Source: H2-BAC3 sp045863035 (GTDB lineage Bacteria; Bacteroidota; Ignavibacteria; Ignavibacteriales; Ignavibacteriaceae). From it: 18,857 nucleotides of DNA. The number at the start of each line of letters is the position of its first letter. Position 1 is the stretch's first letter. Positions 7,828 to 16,308 of the stretch are shown in pieces. The notes beneath the pieces were generated by a model that ran no database searches, was not told the origin of the DNA, and saw only the letters and a list, made by a program, of their open reading frames with translations. The position numbers and the translations under genes were made by a program. Location of the stretch: NCBI GenBank assembly GCA_045863035.1, contig BTUV01000057.1:1-18857 (forward strand), written 5' to 3'.

Positions 7828-9330
7828 TTAATGAACGTGACCGTGACCGATTGCAGACTCAGGGGAGAGCGCTGCAAGGCGTATCTGATAGGCTCCGCGG
7901 GAAACAACCCGCTCTCCGGCCTTAAGACCGGCGGTGATTTGTATATATCCCCCGTCCCTCGCTCCGGTTTCCACGATTCTCTTTTCAAAAGACTCTCCCT
8001 CAGTCTGTATATATACCGTCCGCACGCCGTCCTCGTCAACCACGGCGGTTTCAGGCACAGCAAGATACTTCCCCGCGGAGGATGTTTTTAGATACACCTC
8101 GGCAAACATCCCGGCCTTAAGCTTGTTATCCGGATTACTGAATTCAAAATAGACCGGAAGCGTACGGTTTTCGGTATTAAGACTTGAGCCGACTGATATC
8201 TTTTTTCCGTTCAGCCGGCTGACGGTCAGTTCTGTGCTGTAGCCCTCCGCTTTAAATGAGGCATCTTTGGTTTCATTGGCAAGCTCAAACTTGTTCGCTG
8301 GTACATGTGCTTTCAGTATCAGCCGCGAGGGGTTAATAATGGTAAAGAGTTCCTGCCCTGCGGTAATGTGGCTGCCGGGGCTGGTGTTCACCTGCTCTAT
8401 ATATCCGCTCACCGGCGCGACAAGCGCGTAGCCGTTTTCGGTAAACGTAATCTGGTCTGCAAGAGCATTATACCCCGCCTGCTTTGCTTCAAAATCAAAT
8501 CTGCTTTCATCAAGCCGCTTCTGCGATACTGCTTTTGCCTCAAAAAGGTTTTTTACCCTTTCATACTCCGACTTTGCCAGTATATAATCATTTTTAATTT
8601 TCTCGATTCCTGCATTTGCGTCAGCCGTGGGGGAGAGAGTCAGCAGAAGATCACCGGCTTTAACATAAACACCCTGGCGCGGGAATGCGCTGTTGTGTTT
8701 CGGAGTGATAATTCCGGCAACCGGAGAAACCACCTTCGCGAAATAATCAGGACGGGCAGTAATTTCACCGGCGGTTTTGTATGAACCGTACATCTCCCGC
8801 TCATTAACCGGCTCTGTGGCAAAATCAATTTTCCACTGCTGCTCTTTTAAGAATCCAATGCCAGCGGAGCCCTCCTCCTCTTCATGCGGAATTTCCCCTT
8901 CGGAGTCATAGACAATAACATTTTCAACCAGGATGACATCTGACACCTGATTTCCCGAAAGGGTAATTTTCATCTGATAGGTTCCGGCGGAACTGAAGTT
9001 TACAACGGGGGTATATATACCGTCTCTTGCCGGAGCGTTTTCCTGAACCGTTACTTTTTTTCCGTCAGCGGAGGTGAACTCAGCAATGAGCGTGCCTTTG
9101 GTGACCGCCTTAAAGTCTTTCATATCGGAAAGATGAATAAGAAACTTAGCATCAGTACCCGCTACCAGAGGAGGATATTCCATAAAAAGCTCGGTAGAGT
9201 CGGTCCACAGCGTAACCGAAACCGCTCCGTGTTCATGGGCCTCCGCGGGTTCATCATGATGGTGATCAGAACATCCGGCTGCAAAGACCATCAGGAAGCT
9301 CAGCGCCAGTAAATTTTTCCAGTGTTTCAT
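7828..9330 (-). CDS. CusB/CzcB-like periplasmic adaptor (membrane fusion) lipoprotein
   Basis: A 500-residue adaptor that links the RND pump to the outer-membrane factor. A lipobox FAAGC puts the acylated Cys at residue 20, followed by a His-rich stretch (DHHHDEPAEAHEHG, 22-35). Residues about 36-145 form an extra beta-rich domain seen in some metal adaptors. Then come the first barrel-sandwich half (about 197-235), a short coiled-coil hairpin (about 240-295, KNDYILAKSEYERVK...), the second half (APVSGYIEQV, 305-314), a beta-barrel, and a membrane-proximal domain. The end is again His-rich, IGHGHVH (494-500). The His at both ends suggests metal capture and favours borderline divalent metals over Cu(I). 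Its ATG overlaps the upstream gene's TGA (ATGA, 9330-9327), preceded by AAGGA, which implies translational coupling. Confidence 0.92.
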   Translation of the reverse strand: MKHWKNLLALSFLMVFAAGCSDHHHDEPAEAHEHGAVSVTLWTDSTELFMEYPPLVAGTDAKFLIHLSDMKDFKAVTKGTLIAEFTSADGKKVTVQENAPARDGIYTPVVNFSSAGTYQMKITLSGNQVSDVILVENVIVYDSEGEIPHEEEEGSAGIGFLKEQQWKIDFATEPVNEREMYGSYKTAGEITARPDYFAKVVSPVAGIITPKHNSAFPRQGVYVKAGDLLLTLSPTADANAGIEKIKNDYILAKSEYERVKNLFEAKAVSQKRLDESRFDFEAKQAGYNALADQITFTENGYALVAPVSGYIEQVNTSPGSHITAGQELFTIINPSRLILKAHVPANKFELANETKDASFKAEGYSTELTVSRLNGKKISVGSSLNTENRTLPVYFEFSNPDNKLKAGMFAEVYLKTSSAGKYLAVPETAVVDEDGVRTVYIQTEGESFEKRIVETGARDGGYIQITAGLKAGERVVSRGAYQIRLAALSPESAIGHGHVH

Positions 9331-10565
9331 TTTTTATCCTTTTCATTTTCTGCATGGGTCAGAGTAACAGTCGAAAGCTGTTCAAGTTTATATATACTAT
9401 TCGCCAGGGCTGACTCAAGCCGAGCGGCGGTAATTTCCCCCTCAACGCAGGTTCTCAGCCCGTCAGTCAGTTCAACCAGGGTCAGCTCCCCGGCATCGTA
9501 TGAGATAAGTATGGTCGCAAGAAGCGAACGGAAGTCATGTCCGCCCTGTTCTTTATACAGAGTTTCCGCGGCAAAATATTCATCAAACGCTTCCGAAATC
9601 TCATTGGTAATTTTTTGCTTTGTAAACCGAATCTCTTTTTGCAGCAGCTCGAGAGTAATTTCGGTATTCTGAAGAGCAGTCTGATTTCTGTCAAAAAGGG
9701 GAATTTCAAAATCAACAGAGAAAACAGAACCGCTGAAGCCGCCGCTCTGCTCTTTATATCCGGCTGTAAGATATATCTCAGGTATCATCTTCAGTTTGTT
9801 GTAGCTGAGCTCTGCCTCAGCACTTTTCCGCATCATCATCAGAGCCGCCAGATCAGCCCTTTTGGCAAGTGCCGTGCTGATGAGCTCATCCCTGCCTGAT
9901 ATCATTCCCGCGGGCAGTTCCGGCTTAACGGTTACAAGTTCACCTGCGTTACTCATGCCGGTCAGGAGCTTCAGCTCATATTCACTGCGCCGTTTTTCTG
10001 ACTCCGCCTCAGCTTTGGCAGCGGTTATCTTCCCCAGTTCAATGAGAATCCGCTTCAGTTCATATTCCGATATATCCCCCTCTTTCAGCCGTCTTCCGGC
10101 TGCTTCGGTGAGCTCTTTCACTTTTATATATATTGTGTCAAGTCTTCCTGCAAGCGACTGATATATACTGAGAGCGGCATAAACCGAGCCGGTGCGGGCG
10201 GCGGTTTCCGCTTTTATCTGATCAAGCATCTTTCTTGCCGCTTCGGCTGATTGTTCTGAGGCATCAATACCTGCCCACCGTTCCCAGAGGAAGTTCATGG
10301 GGAGTGAACCCGCGGCACTCCATTCTCTGTTTTCCCCCTCGGTTGCGCTCAGGTCTTCCCTCGAGTAGGAAAAAAGCGGGTTGGGCAGCCGCTCAGATTT
10401 TAGCAGCTCCTGCTCTGATTTTTTAACAAGTGCAATTTGTTTCTGAATTTGCAGATTATGTTTCAGCGCCAGCTCAATGGCATCGCTTAAGGTAATGGCA
10501 GTCTGACTAAAAACCGCGGAATGCCATAAAAGCATAGCCGCAATTAGCAGAGTTACGAATCTCAC
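9327..10565 (-). CDS. TolC/CusC-family outer membrane efflux protein
   Basis: A 412-residue outer-membrane factor forming the exit duct of the tripartite metal exporter. The signal peptide is about 1-20 (FVTLLIAAMLLWHSAVFS), followed by ITLSDAIELALKHN, the usual start of the outer membrane efflux repeat. Long amphipathic helices rich in Ala, Glu, Leu and Lys continue through both halves. No lipobox Cys is present, unlike E. coli CusC. The start is GTG at 10565, supported by GGAGG (10570-10574) 4 nt upstream. No in-frame ATG occurs before the signal peptide. Its TGA overlaps the adaptor ATG by four bases, so the two are co-translated. It lies 48 nt after the His-rich gene. Confidence 0.9.
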   Translation of the reverse strand: MRFVTLLIAAMLLWHSAVFSQTAITLSDAIELALKHNLQIQKQIALVKKSEQELLKSERLPNPLFSYSREDLSATEGENREWSAAGSLPMNFLWERWAGIDASEQSAEAARKMLDQIKAETAARTGSVYAALSIYQSLAGRLDTIYIKVKELTEAAGRRLKEGDISEYELKRILIELGKITAAKAEAESEKRRSEYELKLLTGMSNAGELVTVKPELPAGMISGRDELISTALAKRADLAALMMMRKSAEAELSYNKLKMIPEIYLTAGYKEQSGGFSGSVFSVDFEIPLFDRNQTALQNTEITLELLQKEIRFTKQKITNEISEAFDEYFAAETLYKEQGGHDFRSLLATILISYDAGELTLVELTDGLRTCVEGEITAARLESALANSIYKLEQLSTVTLTHAENEKDKK

Positions 10566-10569
10566 GATT

Positions 10570-10574
10570 CCTCC
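10570..10574 (-). promoter_or_regulatory. Ribosome binding site for the GTG start of the outer membrane factor
   Basis: GGAGG on the minus strand lies 4 nt before GTG 10565. This site decides the non-ATG start. Confidence 0.65.
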
Positions 10575-10613
10575 GGTTATGTGGATGAAAAAATTTTTGT
10601 TATGCTGAAAGGA

Positions 10614-11036
10614 TCAGACGAGAGGGGGAGAAAGATTTGCTGCGGACTGGACGCAGCTCTCCCGCGGAGAGAGGATTACGGATTGGCAATCTGGGGATAA
10701 GTGAATTTCAGGAAGCCACAGATCCCATTGAGGTGAAATCTCGGCTGTAAATACAAATGTGAAAGAATCTGCCTGATTTCTTTTTGGGGAAAGATACTTC
10801 GGCAGTCCTGCGTCTGTTAAATGATTATGGCCTTCTTCCTGACCGATGAGCTGAACCCCCGGCTCCGGAGGCTGATTTGCCTCACTGCTTACAACAGAAG
10901 CGTGGGCATGATACACCCCGTTGGCTGATTCCGCATGATCATGGTGATGAAAAAACGGAAACACCAGAAAGAACTTCAGATACACTGCTGAAAGCAGCAG
11001 TGCCAGAATTGCCGTATGTGTTTTATTGTAAATCAT
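10614..11036 (-). CDS. Small His-rich membrane-anchored protein, first gene of the metal-efflux operon
   Basis: A 140-residue protein that I cannot assign to a named family. It has one N-terminal hydrophobic segment (about 8-29, ILALLLSAVYLKFFLVFPFF), followed directly by HHHDH (30-34), then YHAH (42-45) and GHNH (69-72). Two lone Cys residues (117, 128) and a C-terminal NLSPPLV follow. The topology suggests a signal anchor or uncleaved signal with a periplasmic tail. Small His-rich proteins heading metal RND operons are common in related bacteria, and some DUF2946-like proteins have a similar layout with a Pro-Pro end. The DUF2946 CxxC motif is absent here. A periplasmic metal-binding or sensing role is inferred from composition and position. 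The ATG at 11036 lacks a strong ribosome site. It is the first gene of the minus-strand operon. Confidence 0.75.
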   Translation of the reverse strand: MIYNKTHTAILALLLSAVYLKFFLVFPFFHHHDHAESANGVYHAHASVVSSEANQPPEPGVQLIGQEEGHNHLTDAGLPKYLSPKRNQADSFTFVFTAEISPQWDLWLPEIHLSPDCQSVILSPRESCVQSAANLSPPLV

Positions 11037-11047
11037 TTTTCAGTTGG

Positions 11048-11055
11048 CAAAAATA
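11048..11055 (-). promoter_or_regulatory. Possible -7 promoter element (TATTTTTG) of the metal-efflux operon
   Basis: On the minus strand TATTTTTG fits the Bacteroidota -7 consensus TAnnTTTG, 11 nt before the ATG of the His-rich gene. No good TTTG element is found at the matching -33 distance. The 5' leader would also be extremely short. This is a weak call. Confidence 0.2.
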
Positions 11056-11105
11056 GACTAATCAGCCAAGCAATAAAAGGGAAATTTTCTTCTGCTCTTG
11101 CCAGG

Positions 11106-11125
11106 CCTCGCGCCAAGCCGCAAAG
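11106..11125. repeat. 20-nt intergenic repeat, copy A
   Basis: CCTCGCGCCAAGCCGCAAAG, identical to the copy at 11153-11172. It is the contracted form of the 4656-4683 repeat, lacking the internal AAAGGCG plus one base. The preceding CTTGCCAG is also shared with the 4656 copy. Confidence 0.8.
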
Positions 11126-11152
11126 GTTAATACCCCATTGTCCCCAGCCGAA

Positions 11153-11172
11153 CCTCGCGCCAAGCCGCAAAG
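11153..11172. repeat. 20-nt intergenic repeat, copy B
   Basis: An exact 20-nt duplicate of copy A, starting 47 nt downstream. The 27 nt between the two copies (11126-11152) is unrelated sequence. Confidence 0.8.
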
Positions 11173-11338
11173 AGTAAAACAGAGCCGCAACCAAATGCAT
11201 TGGCACCCTGATATCTTTGTGCGCACTGCAAGTTGTACATTGTTTATTGTTTCGTATTTTAACCGCCGATTCATTTTTTCTTTTTCCATTTCAGGAACAA
11301 TTTGTGTTGGTCATAACCGGAATTGAGTGTAATGTTCT

Positions 11339-11911
11339 ATGAAACTGCTTGATGATTCTGCCAGACTTCTGACTAAAAAATGGCATGTTTTTCTGGCCGC
11401 CCTTCTGCTTAGCGTACCTCTGCTTACCGCGGTTTACCTTTACTATAACCAAATAACCACTTCCTTAAAAGACCACAAAGCTGATGAGCTCAGGTCAATT
11501 GCCGAACTTAAAATTGATCAGCTTGTGAGTTGGCGGCGTGAGCGCACCTTTGATGCCGGCGTAATCAGCAAGTCATCACTTATTGTGGCATCGGTGCAGC
11601 AGTATATGAAGACCGGTTCAGCCATGGTTGGCTCAGACCTTAAACTGCGCATCAGCCGGCTCTTTACTAACAAGGAATATGTTACCGTCTTTTTTACCAA
11701 CACCAGCGCGGAAGCTTTTCTGGGCACTCCTGACAACCCTCCGAAGCTTGACCCCTTCCTGACCGGCATGATTAAAGATGTGGTGTTTAGCCGGGAGATT
11801 ACCCATACTGATTTTTATTACTGCCGGGAGCATTTCAGTATTCATTATGACGTACTGGCGCCGCTGATACATAAATGGCATGGTTATAGCAGTTATGGTC
11901 TTGCGGGTTGA
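11339..11911 (+). CDS. N-terminal fragment of split PAS sensor protein (TM1 and extracytoplasmic domain)
   Basis: This 190-residue frame carries the start of a large membrane sensor. TM1 lies at about 16-38 (HVFLAALLLSVPLLTAVYLYY), followed by most of an extracytoplasmic Cache/CHASE-like sensory domain ending in DVLAPLI (residue 177). After that the frame reads nonsense to a TGA at 11909. The natural continuation (NGMVIAVMVLRVDPDRF) is in the +1 frame from 11871. Dropping one base near 11870 joins the two into one protein of about 1623 residues. As given it is therefore half of a frameshifted gene, through a real mutation, a sequencing or assembly error, or less likely recoding. The ATG at 11339 has only a weak upstream GGAA. 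If expressed alone it would be a membrane-anchored sensor stub with no output. Confidence 0.8.
   Translation: MKLLDDSARLLTKKWHVFLAALLLSVPLLTAVYLYYNQITTSLKDHKADELRSIAELKIDQLVSWRRERTFDAGVISKSSLIVASVQQYMKTGSAMVGSDLKLRISRLFTNKEYVTVFFTNTSAEAFLGTPDNPPKLDPFLTGMIKDVVFSREITHTDFYYCREHFSIHYDVLAPLIHKWHGYSSYGLAG
11868..11911 (+). other. Frameshift interval between the two sensor fragments
   Basis: The downstream frame is open from 11868, just after an in-frame TGA at 11865-11867. The upstream frame ends at TGA 11909-11911, so the shift must lie between these points. Protein sense breaks immediately after LAPLI (codon 11867-11869) and resumes with NGMVIAVMVLRVDP (from 11874), so an extra base around 11870 explains it best. 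Confidence 0.8.
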
Positions 11912-14900
11912 CCCTGACCGTTTCCTCTACCCGTATATACAGCGCTGGCCGGGCAGCAGCAAGTCATCTGAAACGCTTCTCATAAAAAGAGAAGCTGACA
12001 GTATTATTTTTCTGAATGAGTTGCGCCACAAAAAGAACACTGCTCTGCGTTTTAAGATATCACTCAGCCAGAAGGATGTTGCCTCGTCAAAAGCAGTGCT
12101 TGGGTTAACCGGTTTCACTGAGTCGCTTGACTACCGCGGGGTTCAGGTTCTTTCTTACACAGCAAGAGTGCCTGACTCAGACTGGTTCTTTGTTGCCAAG
12201 GTTGACAAAGATGAAGTGTTCACTGAAATTTATTATATCACCTGGCTTGCTGCCGGTGTTATAGCGTTTCTGCTGCTGGCTATTGTGCTCGGGCTGCTCT
12301 GGCTTTATCACCTTAATCAGCGCAATATATATAAGAAAAACTGGGAAAAAGAACAGACCCACAAGACCGTGCTCCGCAGCATTGGTGACGCGGTAATAAC
12401 CACAGACAAAAAAGGAAACATCACCTTTCTGAACCCCGCCGCCGAAAAGCTGACCGGCTGGAGTTATACCGAAGCTCTCAAAAAACCGATTGATAAAGTA
12501 TTTTCTATAATTGACGAGGAAACCCTGAAGCAGAGGGTAACGCCTGTTGCCGAGGTTTTGAATAGCGAAAAACCGGTAATGCTTGAGGGGAATATCCTGC
12601 TCAGGTCAAAGAGTAACTCACTCATACCGGTTGCTGACAGTTGCTCACCGGTCTTTAATGAAAATGAAAAGATAACAGGAACGGTGCTGGTTTTCAGAGA
12701 CCAGAGCGCCGTACGGCTGCGCACGCGGTTAATGAATGCACATCTGGAGCTTCTTGAATATGCCACCGACCATACTCATCATGATGTAGTGGTTAAAGCT
12801 CTCGATGAGCTTGAGCTGCTCACCGGAAGCAGTATTGCTTTTCTTCATTTTATTGAACCCGATCAGGAAGCCATCTCGCTTCAGACCTGGTCAACCCGGA
12901 CAAAACAGGGGGGCTGCAGCACTGATGATGGAAAGCGGCATCACGACATAAGCCGGGCGGGCATCTGGGCTGAGTGTATATATACAAAAGAGCCGGTTAT
13001 TCACAACAACTATGAAGAAACAAAGAATAAAAAGGGCTGCCCTGAGGGGCACCCCGCTCTGATCCGCGATATGGTTGTTCCCCTTATCAGAAACGGATTG
13101 GTTGTGGCAATAATCGGTTTAGGTAACAAACAGGAAGATTATAACTCAACCGATATAGAAATCACTTCCTATTTCTCGGGTTTTCTCTGGGAAATCAGCG
13201 AGAAGAAGAAAATACAATCTGAAAGACAGGAGCGGGAGCGGAAATTCGCCGCGCTGTTTTCATCAATAAATGATGGGGTCGCGCTGCATGAACTTTTGTT
13301 TGATGATAAAGGGGCTGCTTATGATTATAAAATTATTGAAGTTAACCCCGCCTACGAAAAACAGACCGGGCTGAGCGCGGCAGAGGTGAAAAACAAAACC
13401 TCGCGCCAGGTATATAATACCGCCGAACCCCCGTATTTTGATATATATAAAGATGTTGCGCTGAACGGCATTACCCGGGTATTTGAAAGATATTTTCCGG
13501 AGCAGGACAAATATTATTTTATATCTGCATTCCAGACCGGCGAAAACCAGTTTGCGACCAGTTACCAGGACCTTACCGATCTTAAAAAAGCCGACATGGC
13601 CTTTCGTGAAAGCGCCCGCGCCTTTAATACCATGATTGACAATCTGAGCGGTGTGGTGTATCGTTGTAAGAACGATCATGACTGGACGATGGAATATATA
13701 AGCGACGGTATTGAAAAGTTGAGCGGATATCCGAAAACGGATTTTACCAATAATGCACTTAGAACCTTTAACTCGCTTATTCATCCCGATGACCAGAGTC
13801 AGGTGTGGGAGGCAATACAGTCAGCAGTGGCAATGCAAACCCCCTATGTGGTTGAATACCGCATTATTACCGTCCTTAACGAAATTAAATGGATTTGGGA
13901 GCGGGGCAGGGGAGTCTTTGAGGGGAACCGTCTTATTGCGCTTGAGGGGTTTATCACGGAGATAACACAGCTCAAACAGCAGGAAAATGAAATCCGCCAT
14001 AGTAACCTGCTTTACGCGATGCTCAGTCAGACCAACAAGGCGGTGGTCAGACAGCTTGATGAGCAAAGTTTATTTGCTGAGATTTGCCGCATTGCCGTTG
14101 AGGCGGGGAAATTTTCCTTCGCGTGGATTGGAGAGTTGGATGAAAAAGCGGACAAACTTATTCCGCTGCAGTATCAGGGCGTTGGCGCTGAGATTATCTT
14201 GGAAAAGATTCAAAAAGCCACAAAAGAGGAGCTTTCACTTATCCCCTGCGTCCAGGCGGTCACGCAAAATAAAGTTATCGTACAGAATAATCTGCACACA
14301 CTTTTTGAAGAATCGTTTATTGCCACTCATCCGGTAATGGCGCGGCTCAGGTCAGTGGCATCAGCGCCTATTCATATTGACGGGTTAAGCCGGTGCGTTC
14401 TTGCGGTTTTTTCTTCTGAGGTAAATTTTTTCCGCCAGAAAGAAGTAACCCTGCTTGAGGAAATCGGGATTGATATAACGTTCGCGATAGCAAACTCCAG
14501 AAAAGAGATTTTGAGAAAAGAAGCCGCGCGTCTTATTGCTGAAAGCGAACGTAAGTTTTCAGACCTGTACGAAAACTCCCCCGATATGTTTCTCTCGGTT
14601 GATCTTAATACATTAAAAATCATCCAGTGTAACCAGACCATCTGCACTCTTACCGGATATACAAAAGAAGAGCTGATCGGAAAGCCGGCTTCAGAGCTTT
14701 ATCATCCCCGTTCGCTGGCTGGTTTTAAGAAGAATGTTGAGATATTTACCCGTGAAGGTAAAATAACCAATTCCGAAATGGAAGTTATAAAAAAAGACGG
14801 CACTGCTATGTTTGTTCTTCTGAACTCATCAGCAGTATATGACGAAAGCGGAAAAATCATAAGCAGCCGTTCGGTCTGGCGTGATATAACCGCGCAGAAA

Positions 14901-16211
14901 CAGCTTGAAGCCGAAGAGCAGCGCCTGTGGAAAATCCTCAAAACCAGTCTGCATGAAATATATATCTTTAACCGCTCGGATCTTCGGTTCCGCTTTGTAA
15001 ACGAAGGAGCGCTGAAAAATCTTGGCTATACATACGAAGAGATAACCCGTATGACACCCTACGATCTGAATCCGGAAATAAACCAGGATGAGTTAATGGG
15101 GGTAATGAAACCACTGGTTACTCATGAAACGGAGAGGACGGTATTTACCCACAGGCATAAGCGGAAGGACGGCTCATATTATGATGTAGAGATTGCTTTA
15201 CAGCTATTCCCCTATGAGGAATCGGAAGTATTTGTGGCTATGGTGATGGATATTACCGAGAGGAAAAAAACAGAAGAAAAACTGAGCATTAGTGACAGGA
15301 TATTTAACTATTCGCTTGACCTGCTTTGCGTGGCAGGTTTTGACGGATATTATAAAATTTTAAACCCCGCCTTTGAAGAAACGCTGGGGTGGACAACCGA
15401 GGAACTGCTTGCAAAACCGTGGGATGATTTTGTACACCCCGAAGACCGGAAGGCAAACCTTCATGTGAAAAACGTATTAGTCGGGGGGAAAAAGATATTA
15501 CAGTATGAAAACCGCATTATCTGCAAAGATGGTTCAATAAAATGGCTTGCATGGAACGCTTACCCTTATCCGGAGGAAAAAATCATTTTCGGTGTTGCGC
15601 ATGATATTACCGCGCGAAAACTGTTGGATGAATCTCTTAAAGAAAGCGAGGAGCGTTACCGTAAACTGATTGAAGTTTCGCAGGATGCTGTTTATATTAA
15701 CTTTAATAATCAAATTGTTTATGCAAACCCGGCTATGGTAAAATTAGTTTGTGCTGAAAGCGATGCACAGATTCTCGGAAAATCGCCATTTGAGTTTTTC
15801 CATCCGGATTTTCATGATACAATAAAAGGGAGGATAGCCGTAGCGCTAACTAATGGCAGTTCGGCCCCGGCAGCGACCAGGCGGTTGCTTTGTCTGGACG
15901 GAACCGAGATAGATATTGAGGCAACCGCCACACCGTTCTCATATAAAAACGGTATTGCTATTCTGGTAGTTATGCGTGATATTACTGAGCGGCTGCGATA
16001 TGAACTCGCGCTGCAGGCGAAAATAACAGAATTAGAAACTTTTAACAGACTCTCTGTCGGCAGAGAGCTGCAGATGATTGAATTAAAACGTCAAATAAAC
16101 AATCTGTCAATCAAACTCGGTCTGACACCGGTTTATAATCTCGATTTTCTCAATGAAGACCAGTCAGCCGGAAAAAAAGGTATTAGTGGTACTACTGATG
16201 AATTTTTATAA
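11880..16211 (+). CDS. Multi-PAS/GAF sensor protein without kinase (C-terminal part of split gene)
   Basis: 1443 residues from the ATG at 11880; the true reading probably enters at about 11871 from the preceding fragment. The order is: end of the extracytoplasmic domain with the motif FLYPYIQRWPGSSKSSETLL (about 15-34) and FLNELRH; TM2 (about 121-143); PAS (161-280); GAF (290-445); PAS (452-570); PAS (575-700); GAF (708-875); PAS (885-1005); PAS (1013-1130); PAS (1133-1248); PAS (1252-1372). A C-terminal coiled coil (1373-1413) includes VGRELQMIELKRQINNL, which in relatives links PAS domains to an output module. Here the protein stops about 30 residues later: no HisKA, HATPase, GGDEF or other output domain follows. 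It sits 97 nt upstream of a PAS-rich histidine kinase on the same strand. Role inferred: membrane sensing that acts through a partner. Domain limits are approximate. Confidence 0.85.
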   Translation: MVIAVMVLRVDPDRFLYPYIQRWPGSSKSSETLLIKREADSIIFLNELRHKKNTALRFKISLSQKDVASSKAVLGLTGFTESLDYRGVQVLSYTARVPDSDWFFVAKVDKDEVFTEIYYITWLAAGVIAFLLLAIVLGLLWLYHLNQRNIYKKNWEKEQTHKTVLRSIGDAVITTDKKGNITFLNPAAEKLTGWSYTEALKKPIDKVFSIIDEETLKQRVTPVAEVLNSEKPVMLEGNILLRSKSNSLIPVADSCSPVFNENEKITGTVLVFRDQSAVRLRTRLMNAHLELLEYATDHTHHDVVVKALDELELLTGSSIAFLHFIEPDQEAISLQTWSTRTKQGGCSTDDGKRHHDISRAGIWAECIYTKEPVIHNNYEETKNKKGCPEGHPALIRDMVVPLIRNGLVVAIIGLGNKQEDYNSTDIEITSYFSGFLWEISEKKKIQSERQERERKFAALFSSINDGVALHELLFDDKGAAYDYKIIEVNPAYEKQTGLSAAEVKNKTSRQVYNTAEPPYFDIYKDVALNGITRVFERYFPEQDKYYFISAFQTGENQFATSYQDLTDLKKADMAFRESARAFNTMIDNLSGVVYRCKNDHDWTMEYISDGIEKLSGYPKTDFTNNALRTFNSLIHPDDQSQVWEAIQSAVAMQTPYVVEYRIITVLNEIKWIWERGRGVFEGNRLIALEGFITEITQLKQQENEIRHSNLLYAMLSQTNKAVVRQLDEQSLFAEICRIAVEAGKFSFAWIGELDEKADKLIPLQYQGVGAEIILEKIQKATKEELSLIPCVQAVTQNKVIVQNNLHTLFEESFIATHPVMARLRSVASAPIHIDGLSRCVLAVFSSEVNFFRQKEVTLLEEIGIDITFAIANSRKEILRKEAARLIAESERKFSDLYENSPDMFLSVDLNTLKIIQCNQTICTLTGYTKEELIGKPASELYHPRSLAGFKKNVEIFTREGKITNSEMEVIKKDGTAMFVLLNSSAVYDESGKIISSRSVWRDITAQKQLEAEEQRLWKILKTSLHEIYIFNRSDLRFRFVNEGALKNLGYTYEEITRMTPYDLNPEINQDELMGVMKPLVTHETERTVFTHRHKRKDGSYYDVEIALQLFPYEESEVFVAMVMDITERKKTEEKLSISDRIFNYSLDLLCVAGFDGYYKILNPAFEETLGWTTEELLAKPWDDFVHPEDRKANLHVKNVLVGGKKILQYENRIICKDGSIKWLAWNAYPYPEEKIIFGVAHDITARKLLDESLKESEERYRKLIEVSQDAVYINFNNQIVYANPAMVKLVCAESDAQILGKSPFEFFHPDFHDTIKGRIAVALTNGSSAPAATRRLLCLDGTEIDIEATATPFSYKNGIAILVVMRDITERLRYELALQAKITELETFNRLSVGRELQMIELKRQINNLSIKLGLTPVYNLDFLNEDQSAGKKGISGTTDEFL

Positions 16212-16308
16212 ATCAAAACCATTATAAGAAGCGGATTGTCAGGCGTACAAAATCCCGCGCACACCCGGGCAGTTCAGATAAAAAAGGCAAGAATCCAAGT
16301 TAATATAT

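Larger units (their letters stand above)
11037..11338. other. Divergent intergenic region, efflux operon / sensor gene
   Basis: This spacer of about 300 nt must hold the promoters of the minus-strand efflux operon and the plus-strand sensor gene. It contains two identical 20-nt repeat copies and AT-rich sequence with TTGT/ATTGT iterations (about 11233-11250). I see no metal-operator palindrome or terminator I could defend, and no gene. Confidence 0.6.

Noticed and set aside
11106..11172. Two identical 20-nt repeats separated by 27 nt, like a minimal CRISPR
   Set aside because: Only two units, no cas genes, and related copies occur singly in other spacers; a dispersed intergenic repeat explains it better.
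11880..11882. ATG 11880 as the genuine start of an independent sensor protein
   Set aside because: It begins in the middle of an extracytoplasmic domain with no export signal before it, and the missing half is encoded immediately upstream in another frame.
11900..11916. Programmed +1 frameshift at the TGA-C of the first sensor fragment, as in prfB
   Set aside because: The downstream frame already encodes the expected domain sequence (MVIAVMVLRV) well before this TGA, so the shift must lie near 11870. No slippery codon or upstream Shine-Dalgarno stimulator is evident.
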